Of a stretch of DNA of 64,000 nt, positions 18,237 through 28,046 are shown one piece after another. Each line of letters opens with the position of its first letter. Position 1 is the stretch's first letter. The position numbers and the translations under genes were made by a program. Below the pieces are notes generated by a model that had not been told where the DNA came from, made no database searches, and saw only the letters and a list, made by a program, of their open reading frames with translations. Source of the stretch: Bacteroides caecigallinarum. GTDB taxonomy: Bacteria; Bacteroidota; Bacteroidia; Bacteroidales; Bacteroidaceae. The stretch is from contig NZ_JACJLQ010000011.1 in assembly GCF_016902295.1 (NCBI RefSeq), positions 24,709 to 88,708 of the forward strand. Direction: 5' to 3'.

Positions 18237-19556
18237 ATGAAGGTTTTAAAGTTTGGAGGAACATCGGTAGGCTCTGCACAGAGAATGAAAGATGTTGCCA
18301 AATTGATTTCTGACGGCGAGCAGAAAATAGTAGTACTCTCCGCAATGTCGGGTACAACTAACACATTAGTTGAAATTTCGGATTATCTGTACAAGAAAAA
18401 TCCTGAAGGTGCGAATGAAATCATCAATAAGCTGGAAGCAAAGTATAAACAGCACATAGATGAACTTTATTCTACTGAAGAATATAAACAGAAGACATTG
18501 GAATTCGTAAAGTCAGTATTTGACTATATCCGTTCATATACAAAAGACATTTTCACTTTGTTCGAAGAAAAAGTTATCCTGGCTCAGGGAGAAATCATTT
18601 CTACAAACATGGTGACAAACTACCTTTGCGAACAAGGTATCAATGCTGTTCTTCTGCCAGCATTGGAATATATGCGTACTGACAAGAACAGCGAACCTGA
18701 CCTGACTTACATCCGTGAGAAACTGGCTCTCCAACTTGAAGCAAACCCTGGATATGAAATCTATATCACTCAGGGTTACATCTGCCGCAACGCTTACGGC
18801 GAGATAGACAACCTGCAGAGAGGCGGTAGCGACTACACAGCATCTCTTATCGGTGCGGCTGTCAACGCTTCTGAAATACAGATATGGACAGATATCGACG
18901 GTATGCACGACAATGACCCTCGTATCGTTGAGAAGACTTCTCCTGTACGTCAGTTACACTTCGAAGAAGCTGCAGAACTGGCTTACTTCGGAGCAAAGAT
19001 TCTTCACCCTACATGCGTACAGCCTGCCAAATATGCAAATATCCCGGTAAGACTGCTCAACACTATGGAGCCAAGCGCACCTGGTACTCTTATCTCTAAC
19101 GAAACAGAGAAAGGCAAAATCAAGGCAGTGGCAGCAAAAGACAATATCACTGCTATCAAGATTAAGTCAAGCCGTATGCTGCTTACTCACGGATTCCTCC
19201 GCAAGGTATTCGAAATATTCGAAAGCTACCAGACTGCCATTGATATGGTTTGTACTTCAGAAGTTGGCGTATCGATGTCTATCGACAATACAAAACACCT
19301 CAACGAAATTGTTGACGACCTGAAGAAATACGGTACAGTTACCGTTGACCAGGATATGTGTATCGTATGTGTGGTAGGTGACCTGGAATGGGAAAACGTA
19401 GGTTTCGAGTCAAAAGCCCTTCAGGCAATGAAAGAAGTTCCTGTCCGTATGATTTCTTACGGAGGAAGCAACTACAACATTTCTTTCCTTATCCGTGAAG
19501 AAGACAAGAAACGCGCACTGCAGTCTCTGAGCGATGTTTTATTCAACAATAAATAA
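18237..19556 (+). CDS. lysC: Aspartate kinase (monofunctional)
   Basis: LysC phosphorylates aspartate, the entry to lysine, threonine and methionine synthesis. The kinase signature KFGGTSVGS is at residues 4-12, and the aspartate-binding RGGSDYTASLIGAA and ATP-binding WTDIDGM segments follow. Two ACT-type regulatory regions make up the C-terminus (from about 300). Length is 439 residues with no homoserine dehydrogenase domain. lysA lies 107 bp downstream after a terminator. Codon use is biased as in well-expressed genes. Confidence 0.94.
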   Translation: MKVLKFGGTSVGSAQRMKDVAKLISDGEQKIVVLSAMSGTTNTLVEISDYLYKKNPEGANEIINKLEAKYKQHIDELYSTEEYKQKTLEFVKSVFDYIRSYTKDIFTLFEEKVILAQGEIISTNMVTNYLCEQGINAVLLPALEYMRTDKNSEPDLTYIREKLALQLEANPGYEIYITQGYICRNAYGEIDNLQRGGSDYTASLIGAAVNASEIQIWTDIDGMHDNDPRIVEKTSPVRQLHFEEAAELAYFGAKILHPTCVQPAKYANIPVRLLNTMEPSAPGTLISNETEKGKIKAVAAKDNITAIKIKSSRMLLTHGFLRKVFEIFESYQTAIDMVCTSEVGVSMSIDNTKHLNEIVDDLKKYGTVTVDQDMCIVCVVGDLEWENVGFESKALQAMKEVPVRMISYGGSNYNISFLIREEDKKRALQSLSDVLFNNK

Positions 19557-19570
19557 ACATCTATAATATA

Positions 19571-19616
19571 AAGGCGAATGGCTGTGGATATTGTATCCTG
19601 ACCATTCGCCTTTTTT
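19571..19616 (+). terminator. lysC terminator
   Basis: An 11-bp stem AAGGCGAATGG / CCATTCGCCTT with a 20-base loop and a run of T residues. Confidence 0.87.
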
Positions 19617-19663
19617 GTGAAATATATAGCTACAAACGAAAATCATAAAAAACAGAACATCTT

Positions 19664-20824
19664 ATGAAAGGTACATTCCCTATCGGAAAATTCCGCGAAA
19701 TGGAAACCCCATTCTATTATTATGATGCAAACCTTCTTCGCGAAACTCTTCAGACTATAAAGGATGAAAGTGGCAAATACAATAAATTCTGCGTTCATTA
19801 TGCCGTTAAGGCAAATGCCAATCCTAAGGTTCTCAGTATTATCCGCGAAAGCGGGCTTGGTGCCGACTGTGTAAGCGGCGGAGAAATCAAAGCGGCTATC
19901 AAAGCTGGATTTCCTCCAAGCAAGATAGTATATGCAGGAGTAGGTAAAACAGACTGGGAAATTAATCTCGGACTGGACTACGATATTTTCTGCTTCAATG
20001 TAGAATCTGTTCCTGAACTTGAAGTCATCAATGAACTTGCAGCAGCCAAAGGCAAGATTGCAAGAGTGGCTTTCCGTATAAATCCTGATGTAGGTGCACA
20101 TACTCACGCCAACATCACAACAGGTCTTGCAGAAAACAAGTTCGGTATCAGCATGAACGATATGGACTATGTCATCGACCGTGCTCTGGCGATGAATAAT
20201 GTGAAGTTCGTAGGACTTCATTTCCACATCGGTTCTCAGATACTTGATATGGGCGACTTCGTTGCACTCTGCAACAGAGTGAACGAACTTCAGGAAAAAC
20301 TGTTCGCGCGCCAAATCATCGTTGAGCACATCAACGTAGGTGGCGGATTAGGTATAGACTATGCTCATCCTAACCGTCAGCCGATACCTGATTTTGCAGA
20401 ATACTTCAAGACATACCACAAGCATCTGCGCCTTCGTCCGCAGCAGACACTGCATTTCGAGTTGGGACGCGCAGTAGTCGGACAGTGCGGTAGCCTCATC
20501 ACAAAGGTTACATACGTTAAACAAGGAACAAACAAACAGTTTGCAATCGTTGACGCCGGTATGACAGACCTTATCCGTCCGGCTCTGTATCAGGCTTATC
20601 ACAAGATAGAAAACATCACTTCGGAAGAAGCTGTAGAGGCATACGATGTAGTAGGTCCTATATGCGAGTCATCTGACGTTTTCGGAAAGGCCATCGACCT
20701 TAACAAGACTAAGAGAGGCGACCTCATAGCGCTTCGCTCGGCAGGTGCATACGGTGAAATAATGGCATCGGCATACAACTGCAGAACACTTCCGCAAGGA
20801 TATACATCCGACGAACTTATTTAA
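19664..20824 (+). CDS. lysA: Diaminopimelate decarboxylase
   Basis: PLP enzyme that converts meso-diaminopimelate to lysine, the last step of the pathway opened by lysC. The PLP lysine is Lys49 in HYAVKANANP. The phosphate-binding GGGLGIDY loop and the GPICESSDVFG segment with the catalytic cysteine are present. Length is 386 residues, typical of the short Bacteroidales form. It lies between its own terminator and that of lysC, so it is probably transcribed alone. Confidence 0.95.
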   Translation: MKGTFPIGKFREMETPFYYYDANLLRETLQTIKDESGKYNKFCVHYAVKANANPKVLSIIRESGLGADCVSGGEIKAAIKAGFPPSKIVYAGVGKTDWEINLGLDYDIFCFNVESVPELEVINELAAAKGKIARVAFRINPDVGAHTHANITTGLAENKFGISMNDMDYVIDRALAMNNVKFVGLHFHIGSQILDMGDFVALCNRVNELQEKLFARQIIVEHINVGGGLGIDYAHPNRQPIPDFAEYFKTYHKHLRLRPQQTLHFELGRAVVGQCGSLITKVTYVKQGTNKQFAIVDAGMTDLIRPALYQAYHKIENITSEEAVEAYDVVGPICESSDVFGKAIDLNKTKRGDLIALRSAGAYGEIMASAYNCRTLPQGYTSDELI

Positions 20825-20844
20825 AGAAACAAAAACGCACACGC

Positions 20845-20892
20845 AAAGGCTCCTTCATGGCTAAATAAAAACCATCGAAGGAGCCTTTTTTC
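20845..20892 (+). terminator. lysA terminator
   Basis: AAAGGCTCCTT pairs with AAGGAGCCTTT, extended by CATGG/CCAT near the loop, and is followed by T residues. Confidence 0.87.
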
Positions 20893-20905
20893 TGAAATTT
20901 TGAAC

Positions 20906-20913
20906 TACTTTTG
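20906..20913 (+). promoter_or_regulatory. -7 box, glycosyltransferase promoter
   Basis: TACTTTTG matches TAnnTTTG, 28 bp before the ATG at 20942. Confidence 0.5.
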
Positions 20914-20941
20914 CATGACTTTTCAGAAAACAAAATAAGAT

Positions 20942-22102
20942 ATGATAAACATAGACTATAATTCGGCTATTCTATTTTTGCAGATATTCTGCGGACTGAT
21001 GTTTCTAATCCAGCTATATTACTTTCTTTTTCCATACAGCAGAATGTTTAAATGCAGTAAACAGCAAAACAATTTACCGGAAAATGACAATTGTCCCCCA
21101 CTCTCTGTAATTATAGTTACAAATGATTCGGCAACCATGCTTAAAGAGAACCTTCCGTCAATCCTAGAACAGGATTATCCGGAGTTCGAAGTGATAGTGG
21201 TAAACGATGAATCATCTGTCGAAGATGAGAATGTACTGAAAATACTTGGAAACCATTACCACCACCTATACCGCACATTCATTCCTAAATCCGCAAGATA
21301 CATAAGCAGGAAGAAACTTGGAGTGGCAATGGGTATCAAGGCCAGCAAATATGACTGGATTGTTGTGACAGAGCCTTACTGCAAACCTGAAAGCAAAGAC
21401 TGGCTGAGAAGCATGGCAAGAAACTTCGTTCCGGGAACAGACATTGTACTGGGATACTGCAATTACAACATACACAAAGGAATATTTGCCAAAAGAATAA
21501 TCTCCGACATGCTGATGGTTTCAATGCGTTTCCTTGGTAGGGCTATAGGAGGAAAGCCATACATGGGAATAGGACGAAACATGGCCTACCGTAAAGATGT
21601 ATACCTAAGCCATAAAGGTTTCCACAACCAGTTACCTTTGCTACGCGGAGATGATGACTTACTTATAAACGAGATTTCAAACGGAAAAAATACAAAAGTA
21701 TGTCTTTCATCAAACAGCATAATGAGAATGCCTCTGCCTAAAACAAGAAAGCAATGGGAAGAAGAAAAAATTGGATATGAAGTGACAGGCAGCCATTATA
21801 AAGGGCACGCAAGAGTCTTAAACGCTATTGAAACATGGTCTTCATTACTATTCAGCATCTCGGCATTAGCTTTGTTGACAACAAGCATATTCTATAGAGA
21901 ATGGATCTTTACAATTTCAGCATTGACATTATGGATATTAAAGGAAATCACAGTCATGGAAATATTCACAAAAACGGCAAAGGCTATGGGAGAAAAGGTT
22001 TACTCATATCTGTTTGTATATGACATCATGCGTCCGCTATACAGTCTGAGCCTGAAAATAAGATATATTACCCGCCACAAGAGTGACTATATGAGAAAAT
22101 AG
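20942..22102 (+). CDS. Family 2 glycosyltransferase, inner membrane
   Basis: GT2 enzyme of 386 residues. A hydrophobic helix at about 8-32 precedes the GT-A domain, which starts with PPLSVIIVTNDS and LEQDYPEFEVIVVNDES. The metal-binding acidic cluster is in LRGDDDLLINE, and the later KTRKQWEEEKIGYE has the place of the QxxRW-type motif. Two or three membrane segments lie near the C-terminus (about 290-345). It probably adds sugars to a lipid-linked or surface polymer. No other glycan genes are nearby, so the substrate is unknown. It converges on the DUF5686 gene with a 16-bp gap. Confidence 0.82.
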   Translation: MINIDYNSAILFLQIFCGLMFLIQLYYFLFPYSRMFKCSKQQNNLPENDNCPPLSVIIVTNDSATMLKENLPSILEQDYPEFEVIVVNDESSVEDENVLKILGNHYHHLYRTFIPKSARYISRKKLGVAMGIKASKYDWIVVTEPYCKPESKDWLRSMARNFVPGTDIVLGYCNYNIHKGIFAKRIISDMLMVSMRFLGRAIGGKPYMGIGRNMAYRKDVYLSHKGFHNQLPLLRGDDDLLINEISNGKNTKVCLSSNSIMRMPLPKTRKQWEEEKIGYEVTGSHYKGHARVLNAIETWSSLLFSISALALLTTSIFYREWIFTISALTLWILKEITVMEIFTKTAKAMGEKVYSYLFVYDIMRPLYSLSLKIRYITRHKSDYMRK

Positions 22103-22118
22103 TCACACACGGATTACA

Positions 22119-24317
22119 TTATTTGTTGAACAACTCGAACGTAAACTTACATCCCACAGAGGTAAACTTTCCACGTTCATTCCCGATGAACACACCGGCA
22201 TCAAATACATGTGTACCTATACCATATCCAATTTCGAAATAAGGATTAAGGTGTGGCATGAACAATATTCCGGCATATATTCTTTCCTTCTGCACGAAGG
22301 AAAGAAGTTTGCTGACAGGATAAAGCAGTATGAAAGGCGATTCGTAAGTCATGTTTCCGCGTACATAATGGCTTGACGCGTTATACCATCTTCCGTCGAG
22401 CATCTGGAATGTCCCTCCAATGTCATCATTCCAGCCCTGAGGAAGATTCCTGTTTGCAAAGTTTACATAATCCACGAAATACATATCCTCCTGATTAAGG
22501 AAGAATCCGCATCCCACATGGTATGCTATGTGATGAATGTCCCTGACCTTGATAATCTGTTCCGCAGACAATTCCAGACGCTCATACTCACCTGAACTTT
22601 TAAAGACTTTAATGCCACGTTCATAGTCAGCAATAAAAGTTGGATAAAACGAACCCACATTAACCTTTCGGTTTCCATTCATATAATAATACATTCCCGG
22701 AGTCCACTCAATTCTCACACGCGGAGCGAAGCTGTTATACCGGGAGCGCACTCTTGAATCCAGTTCAGGAGTACTCTTCGTATATCTCCAATGCATGGAA
22801 AGACCTGTCCAAAGATTCAATCCGTTTATAATTTCTATGTTATGCGACAGATTTACATATATATCCTTGAAATAATCCAGATCGAGCCCATCAAAAGAGA
22901 ATGTACTGTCCGGCATAGCCGCAAGCTGGTCAAGCACAACACTACTGTAAATTCTGTTACCGTTTCCCACGTGCAACTCCCAGGCACCATGTTTCCTTGG
23001 ATTATAAACATACTCAATGTCCGCCTTGGCATACAGCTCCTTCTTCGTAAAATTGAAACCTATCTGCGGAGCTATTCTCAACAGACGCCCGTCATAAAAC
23101 AATTTGTTGTATTTATAAACTTGCCTGTAGGATATACCATTGCGATGACTGTAACTAAGCAACAGCGGATTGATAATAGGCGAACAGTTAATGCTTCCCA
23201 CCTTGGGCAAGTCTATATCGTACGAGTTTATCAAAGCATCACCCACCTGTCCCAGAAAGACCTGGCTTTTCGGTCTTTTCAGGTTCTCAATAGAATCTTT
23301 TACCCATTTCTGTCTGTCCAGCATCTTACGGTCCATCTTATCCTTGTAGAGCAACTCTTCTTCGTAAGTGAGCGGAAAAGGTCTTAATTTCGAGAACGAA
23401 TCAATATCGGTTACCAACCTGCTGGTGTCACAAGTCAGTGTATATGAACTCGACAAATTATATTTACTTCTGTCCTTCTTTAAATATATTACTTCCCCTA
23501 GTTCCGTAAACCTCACCTCTTTATAATCCAACCATCCAAAATATCTCATTTGCAAATGATTACGAAGGAATCTGAAATTCATATCCAAGTCCATATAGCA
23601 AGGGAGATACTTTGTTTGAGGTGTATTCCCCATATATGCCTTAATCCTGAAATCAATCAAATCATAAACTCCTTCAAAATCAAAACTATGTACAGACCAA
23701 TCATCAGCATATAGCCACATATATCCATCCACCAGTTTTGTACTCTTATACTTGGGTTTTACATATATTTTATAACAAGGTTTATTATCTATTACCAACA
23801 AACTGTCAAGAATATATTTGTAGTGAACTTTAGACTGACTATTAAGCGGTGACAGCACTTTATCACCCATCAGCGATGATGAGTAGACATTGAATTTCAT
23901 ATAGTCCATAATGTCAAACACCTGCCCCTTTTGACTTCTGAAGGTAGAAACCATCGCTTTTATCTTTCTGTCATAAATAGCCGGCGCTGTATATTGCAAT
24001 TCACTTAAAGACTCATGCATATAGTGCTTTATGCTATCCTCCAGTTTGAACATAGACGGTATATACTTGATAATCCTATTTCTGTTATGCACCGTAACTG
24101 TACCTTTAAGATACAGATTTGCTCTATACGACTTTACTTCGTTAGAATAAATAGATGCCGATGAATACATTTTATTAAGAATGGAATCAGGAACAACGCA
24201 GTCTTTGGGAATCAGCGAAATAATATTCTCTGATTGCCCAATCAGCGGCATCATGCAAAAAACAACTAAAAGCAGATGCAATAGTTTAAATCTTCCATAT
24301 TTGAATATATACGACAT
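22119..24317 (-). CDS. DUF5686 family outer-membrane protein
   Basis: Large Bacteroidota protein of 732 residues from the chosen ATG. A hydrophobic signal segment (about 12-30 in LLHLLLVVFCMMPLIGQS) is followed by a mixed domain and then by alternating polar and aromatic strands, ending in FTFELFNK, as expected for a beta-barrel. Family members are often preceded by a carboxypeptidase-regulatory domain, which is not evident here. The alternative start at 24338 adds seven residues. Function is unknown for the family. The Crp/Fnr gene is divergently placed upstream. Confidence 0.72.
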   Translation of the reverse strand: MSYIFKYGRFKLLHLLLVVFCMMPLIGQSENIISLIPKDCVVPDSILNKMYSSASIYSNEVKSYRANLYLKGTVTVHNRNRIIKYIPSMFKLEDSIKHYMHESLSELQYTAPAIYDRKIKAMVSTFRSQKGQVFDIMDYMKFNVYSSSLMGDKVLSPLNSQSKVHYKYILDSLLVIDNKPCYKIYVKPKYKSTKLVDGYMWLYADDWSVHSFDFEGVYDLIDFRIKAYMGNTPQTKYLPCYMDLDMNFRFLRNHLQMRYFGWLDYKEVRFTELGEVIYLKKDRSKYNLSSSYTLTCDTSRLVTDIDSFSKLRPFPLTYEEELLYKDKMDRKMLDRQKWVKDSIENLKRPKSQVFLGQVGDALINSYDIDLPKVGSINCSPIINPLLLSYSHRNGISYRQVYKYNKLFYDGRLLRIAPQIGFNFTKKELYAKADIEYVYNPRKHGAWELHVGNGNRIYSSVVLDQLAAMPDSTFSFDGLDLDYFKDIYVNLSHNIEIINGLNLWTGLSMHWRYTKSTPELDSRVRSRYNSFAPRVRIEWTPGMYYYMNGNRKVNVGSFYPTFIADYERGIKVFKSSGEYERLELSAEQIIKVRDIHHIAYHVGCGFFLNQEDMYFVDYVNFANRNLPQGWNDDIGGTFQMLDGRWYNASSHYVRGNMTYESPFILLYPVSKLLSFVQKERIYAGILFMPHLNPYFEIGYGIGTHVFDAGVFIGNERGKFTSVGCKFTFELFNK

Positions 24318-24397
24318 ATCAGAAACAAAAATACACAAAACCTATTGAAAGCATTATTTTTTAATTGCAAAAAAACAGTTTTTTAATTTTTTATTCT

Positions 24398-24405
24398 TAC
24401 CTTTG
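24398..24405 (+). promoter_or_regulatory. -7 box, Crp/Fnr gene promoter
   Basis: TACCTTTG matches TAnnTTTG, 28 bp before the ATG at 24434. Confidence 0.5.
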
Positions 24406-24433
24406 TGCTATATAACACTTTTTTATAACATCT

Positions 24434-25135
24434 ATGGTAAAAAAAGAATTATCTGAAACTGAGATTGCCGAAAGTATTCCCGATTTATGGCAACCATTAA
24501 CAGACGCTCAAAAAGATTATTTAGCGCAGAACTTTACAATCCAAAAGTACAAGAAAAACGAAACAATTTATTGTGAAGGGGAAACACCTAAGCACTTAAT
24601 GTGCCTGCTTAAAGGAAAAGTAAAAATCTATAAAGACGGGGTCGGCGGAAGAAGCCAGATAATAAGAGTAATAAAAGATAAAGAATATTTTGCTTATAGA
24701 GCATATTTTGCCAACGAAAACTTTGTTACAGCCGCAGCCGCATTTGAGCCATGCACTATATGTCTTATCCCGATGACATGTATAGTAAAACTACTGGAAG
24801 AGAATGCACAGCTTGGTTTGTTCTTCATCCGTCAACTCTCTATAGATTTGGGTATCTCAGACGAAAGAACCGTCAGTCTCACCCAAAAGCATATCCGCGG
24901 ACGTCTGGCAGAATCTCTGTTGTTCCTCAAAGATACATACGGATTGGAAGAGGATGAATGCACACTAAGCATTTATCTTTCGCGCGAAGACCTGGCAAAC
25001 CTGTCGAACATGACAACATCGAATGCCATACGCACACTCTCTAATTTTGCCTCTGAAAAACTGATAATAATAGACGGAAGAAAAATCAAACTTATAGACG
25101 AAGAAAAGCTCAAGAAAATAAGTAAGATAGGTTGA
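24434..25135 (+). CDS. Crp/Fnr-family transcriptional regulator
   Basis: Regulator of 233 residues with an N-terminal cyclic-nucleotide-binding-like barrel (about 30-145) and a C-terminal helix-turn-helix containing LSREDLANLSNMTTSNAIRT. The N-terminal Fe-S cysteine cluster of Fnr is missing, so direct oxygen sensing by that route is unlikely. Similar proteins in Bacteroidales respond to redox or haem state, but nothing here identifies the ligand. It is divergent from the DUF5686 gene with about 115 bp between them, and a strong hairpin follows it. Confidence 0.85.
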   Translation: MVKKELSETEIAESIPDLWQPLTDAQKDYLAQNFTIQKYKKNETIYCEGETPKHLMCLLKGKVKIYKDGVGGRSQIIRVIKDKEYFAYRAYFANENFVTAAAAFEPCTICLIPMTCIVKLLEENAQLGLFFIRQLSIDLGISDERTVSLTQKHIRGRLAESLLFLKDTYGLEEDECTLSIYLSREDLANLSNMTTSNAIRTLSNFASEKLIIIDGRKIKLIDEEKLKKISKIG

Positions 25136-25158
25136 TATTGCCAAAGATGATATAAAAA

Positions 25159-25209
25159 ACGAAATGTCCGATACAAGGGAACTTCCCCGGTATCGGACAT
25201 TTCGTTTTA
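25159..25209 (+). terminator. Terminator after the Crp/Fnr gene
   Basis: A perfect 16-bp stem (25159-25174 with 25190-25205) with a 15-base loop, followed by TTTTATT on the plus strand. An A-run precedes it, so it could also serve the minus strand. Confidence 0.85.
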
Positions 25210-25283
25210 TTCCTTTACATAGTTTACCGTACGTTCTGAAAATTTTTACATACACATCACCCGTAATGTCAAGGAAAAGATAA

Positions 25284-25371
25284 CGGAACACGTTCGTGCA
25301 ACGCACGCGACACATCCGTGTAACGAGCGGAACACCTACGTGTCACGCTCGCAGCACGTCCGTGTAACGGT
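25284..25371. repeat. Four 22-bp palindromic tandem units (array 2)
   Basis: ACAC occurs at 25288, 25310 and 25332 (GCAC at 25354), and CGTG at 25295, 25317, 25339 and 25361, all exactly 22 bp apart. The consensus CGnnACACnnnCGTGtaACG is the same as in array 1 at 4451-4538, with the same copy number and also between converging genes (Crp/Fnr and the permease). A full terminator already precedes it, so the array is not needed to end the Crp/Fnr transcript. Confidence 0.9.
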
Positions 25372-25429
25372 TTCTTTGATTTGATATTTTATCCTGGACC
25401 GGCGTACTCATCATTATTGATAACAGACT

Positions 25430-26674
25430 TTATTCATAACGGATTGAGCGTGCCGGATGAATCCTGCTTATAAGATAGGATGGTCCAACGAGCATCAGCA
25501 CAGAAACGACCAACGTAAACACATTTAGCAGAATATAAATAAGAAAATTCAGTTCTATAGGAACAGAACTGACATAATAGACGGAAGGATCCAGCTTTAT
25601 CGGTTCGAAGAAATACTGTATCAGACAAAGTGAAAGTCCTATCACATTTCCCCACAGCATACCCCTGCCTATCAGAAACACGGAGAATGAAAGGAAGATT
25701 TTCCTGATGGAATTATTGTCGGCCCCCATAGCCTTCAGCACACCAATCATGTTGGTACGTTCCAATATTATAATCAGCAGACCGGAAATCATGGTAAATC
25801 CCGCCACTCCTGTCATCAGTATAAGAATTACCCAGACATTAAGGTCAAGCAAATCCAGCCATGCAAAAATCTGCGGATTGGCCTCAACTATGGTACGCGA
25901 GAAATAGCTCTGCCCGTATTTGTCGGAGGCTTCAAACAACCCAGCGCGGATATCATCATTCACGGCATCAATGCGCGAGTAATCATCCACATCTATCTCA
26001 ATTCCGCTCACCTGATCAGCTTCCCATTTATTGAGACGGTTTACTGTATAAATGTCTGTCAGCAGGAAATAATCATCGAAAGCCGAGAAATTTGTCTGAT
26101 ATATAGCAGCTACTGTCAATCTCCGGGCGCGCACATTGTCATCTACGTAGTAAGTATAGATTCTGTCACCGGTTTTAAGTTTCAGTTTGTCGGCCATAGA
26201 CCTAGAAATCAACACTTTGTTTGTGGCTGCCGTATCTGTAAACTCCGGGATTTCGCCTTCCGTTATATGTTTGCGGATATAACTGAAATCGTACTCCTGC
26301 CCTACTCCCTTCAACACCATTCCCTGGAAATTGTCGGAAGTCATTATCATGCCGGGCTTGACAGAATATCTCTGCACATGGCTAATGTCAGGCATAGCCG
26401 TCAATGCGCCAATAAGGCTGTCGCTTGCCGCTATAGGCGCCGTCATGTACAACTGTGCATCGTCAAGACTCGTTATTATAACTTCTGAAGCCAGCCCCAC
26501 GACCTTGTCGCGCACCTGATTCTTAAAGCCAATGACAACAGCCACTGAAACAATCATTACAGCAAGGCCAATAGAAATGCCGGCCATGGCAATACGCACA
26601 GCCGGCTTTGACACTTCTTTGTTGCCGTCATTGTTCTTGTATATCCGACGGGCTATAAACAGTTTCCAATTCAT
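25430..26674 (-). CDS. ABC transporter permease, LolC/LolE type
   Basis: Permease of 414 residues with the MacB/FtsX topology: one N-terminal membrane helix (about 27-50), a large periplasmic domain (about 55-270), and three C-terminal helices (about 275-300, 320-350, 380-405). The N-terminal FIARRIY and the ERTNMIGVLKAMGA coupling segment resemble the LolC/LolE family that releases lipoproteins from the inner membrane. The start lies 3 bp after the aminotransferase stop, so the two share a transcript. No ABC ATPase is adjacent. Confidence 0.82.
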   Translation of the reverse strand: MNWKLFIARRIYKNNDGNKEVSKPAVRIAMAGISIGLAVMIVSVAVVIGFKNQVRDKVVGLASEVIITSLDDAQLYMTAPIAASDSLIGALTAMPDISHVQRYSVKPGMIMTSDNFQGMVLKGVGQEYDFSYIRKHITEGEIPEFTDTAATNKVLISRSMADKLKLKTGDRIYTYYVDDNVRARRLTVAAIYQTNFSAFDDYFLLTDIYTVNRLNKWEADQVSGIEIDVDDYSRIDAVNDDIRAGLFEASDKYGQSYFSRTIVEANPQIFAWLDLLDLNVWVILILMTGVAGFTMISGLLIIILERTNMIGVLKAMGADNNSIRKIFLSFSVFLIGRGMLWGNVIGLSLCLIQYFFEPIKLDPSVYYVSSVPIELNFLIYILLNVFTLVVSVLMLVGPSYLISRIHPARSIRYE

Positions 26675-26677
26675 AAT

Positions 26678-27880
26678 TTATTCGTCAACTCTTCCCGGAT
26701 ACGCTTCCAGTGCTTTCCTCAAAACGAAAAGCGAACGAACCAAATCTTCTTTCTTCAATACGTAAGCAAGACGTACCTCATTCTTTCCGGCTCCAGGTGT
26801 AGTATAGAAACCGCTGGCCGGAGCAAGCATTACAGTCTCACCCTCGTACTCAAATTCAGACAGACACCAGGCACAGAATTTCTCACTGTCGTCCACAGGC
26901 AGTTTGGCCACTGTGTAGAAAGCGCCCATAGGTATAGGCGAATATACTCCCGGGATTCTGTTCAGTCCGTCAATCAGACACTTTCTTCGTTCCACATACT
27001 CGTCGTATGTCTCGCGTGAATATTCGTCCGGTTCGTCAAGCGACGCCTCGGCAGCAATCTGACCTATCAGTGGAGGACTTAGTCTCGCCTGACAGAATTT
27101 CATTACAGCCTTACGCACCTCCGGATTCTTTGTAATCAACGCTCCTATACGGATACCGCACTCAGAATATCTCTTCGATACAGAATCAATCAGGACAACA
27201 TTCTGTTCAATTCCTTCAAGATGACATGCTGAGATATAAGGCGAGCCTGTATAGATAAACTCTCTGTACACCTCGTCCGAGAACAGGAACAAATCATACT
27301 TCTTCACCAGATCGCGAATCTGGTTCATCTCTCTTCTGGTATATAGATAGCCTGTCGGGTTATTAGGATTACATATAAGAATGCCCTTTGTGCGTTCGTT
27401 TATAAGTTCCTCGAACTTCTCAACCTTAGGCAATGAAAATCCCTCTTCAATGGTTGTTGTTACTGTTCTGATTACAGCACCTGCCGAAATTGCGAAAGCC
27501 ATGTAATTGGCGTATGCAGGTTCCGGCACAATTATCTCATCCCCGGGATTAAGACAGCTCATGAATGCGAACAGAACAGCTTCCGATCCCCCTGTAGTGA
27601 TGATAATGTCATCAGCCGTAAGATTGATATCATATTTCTTGTAGTAACCTACCAATTTCTCGCGATAGCTTCTATATCCCTGACTCGGACTGTATTCCAG
27701 TACAGTACGGTCTATGTTACGAATAGCCTCAAGGGCCGCTCGCGGAGTAGGCAGGTCAGGCTGACCTATATTCAAGTGATACACATGAATACCTTTTTCT
27801 TTCGCAGCTTCGGCCAATGGCGCCAATTTTCTGATTGGCGATTCTGGCATTTCGTTTCCTCTAATGGATATTTGTGGCAT
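26678..27880 (-). CDS. PLP-dependent class I/II aminotransferase
   Basis: Fold-type I aminotransferase of 400 residues, close to the aspartate/alanine aminotransferase group. The PLP lysine is in DSVSKRYSECGIRIG, and the NPNNPTGYLYTRRE and PDLPTPRAALEAI segments are typical. Substrate preference cannot be set from the sequence. A promoter with both elements lies 29-59 bp upstream. The LolC/E-like permease gene follows directly, a link that is probably only transcriptional. Confidence 0.88.
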   Translation of the reverse strand: MPQISIRGNEMPESPIRKLAPLAEAAKEKGIHVYHLNIGQPDLPTPRAALEAIRNIDRTVLEYSPSQGYRSYREKLVGYYKKYDINLTADDIIITTGGSEAVLFAFMSCLNPGDEIIVPEPAYANYMAFAISAGAVIRTVTTTIEEGFSLPKVEKFEELINERTKGILICNPNNPTGYLYTRREMNQIRDLVKKYDLFLFSDEVYREFIYTGSPYISACHLEGIEQNVVLIDSVSKRYSECGIRIGALITKNPEVRKAVMKFCQARLSPPLIGQIAAEASLDEPDEYSRETYDEYVERRKCLIDGLNRIPGVYSPIPMGAFYTVAKLPVDDSEKFCAWCLSEFEYEGETVMLAPASGFYTTPGAGKNEVRLAYVLKKEDLVRSLFVLRKALEAYPGRVDE

Positions 27881-27908
27881 ATTATTATAAAAATAAGAAT
27901 TTAGGCTG

Positions 27909-27939
27909 CAAATATAAATTTAATAGCTAAATAAAACAA
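27909..27939 (-). promoter_or_regulatory. Promoter of the aminotransferase-permease operon
   Basis: On the minus strand TTG (27939-27937) lies 20 bp before TATATTTG (27916-27909). Confidence 0.68.
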
Positions 27940-27992
27940 CTAACCGCCAAGAAAGTTTTGACGGTTTTCGTACACCGTTTACAAATAAATAC

Positions 27993-28000
27993 TATCTTTG
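27993..28000 (+). promoter_or_regulatory. -7 box, DUF4494 operon promoter
   Basis: TATCTTTG matches TAnnTTTG, 46 bp before the ATG at 28047. An AAAAAAGGAAAA stretch before the ATG may help ribosome binding. Confidence 0.55.
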
Positions 28001-28046
28001 TCGAAGTAAATTATACGTAATATTTAATATAAAAAAGGAAAACGAC

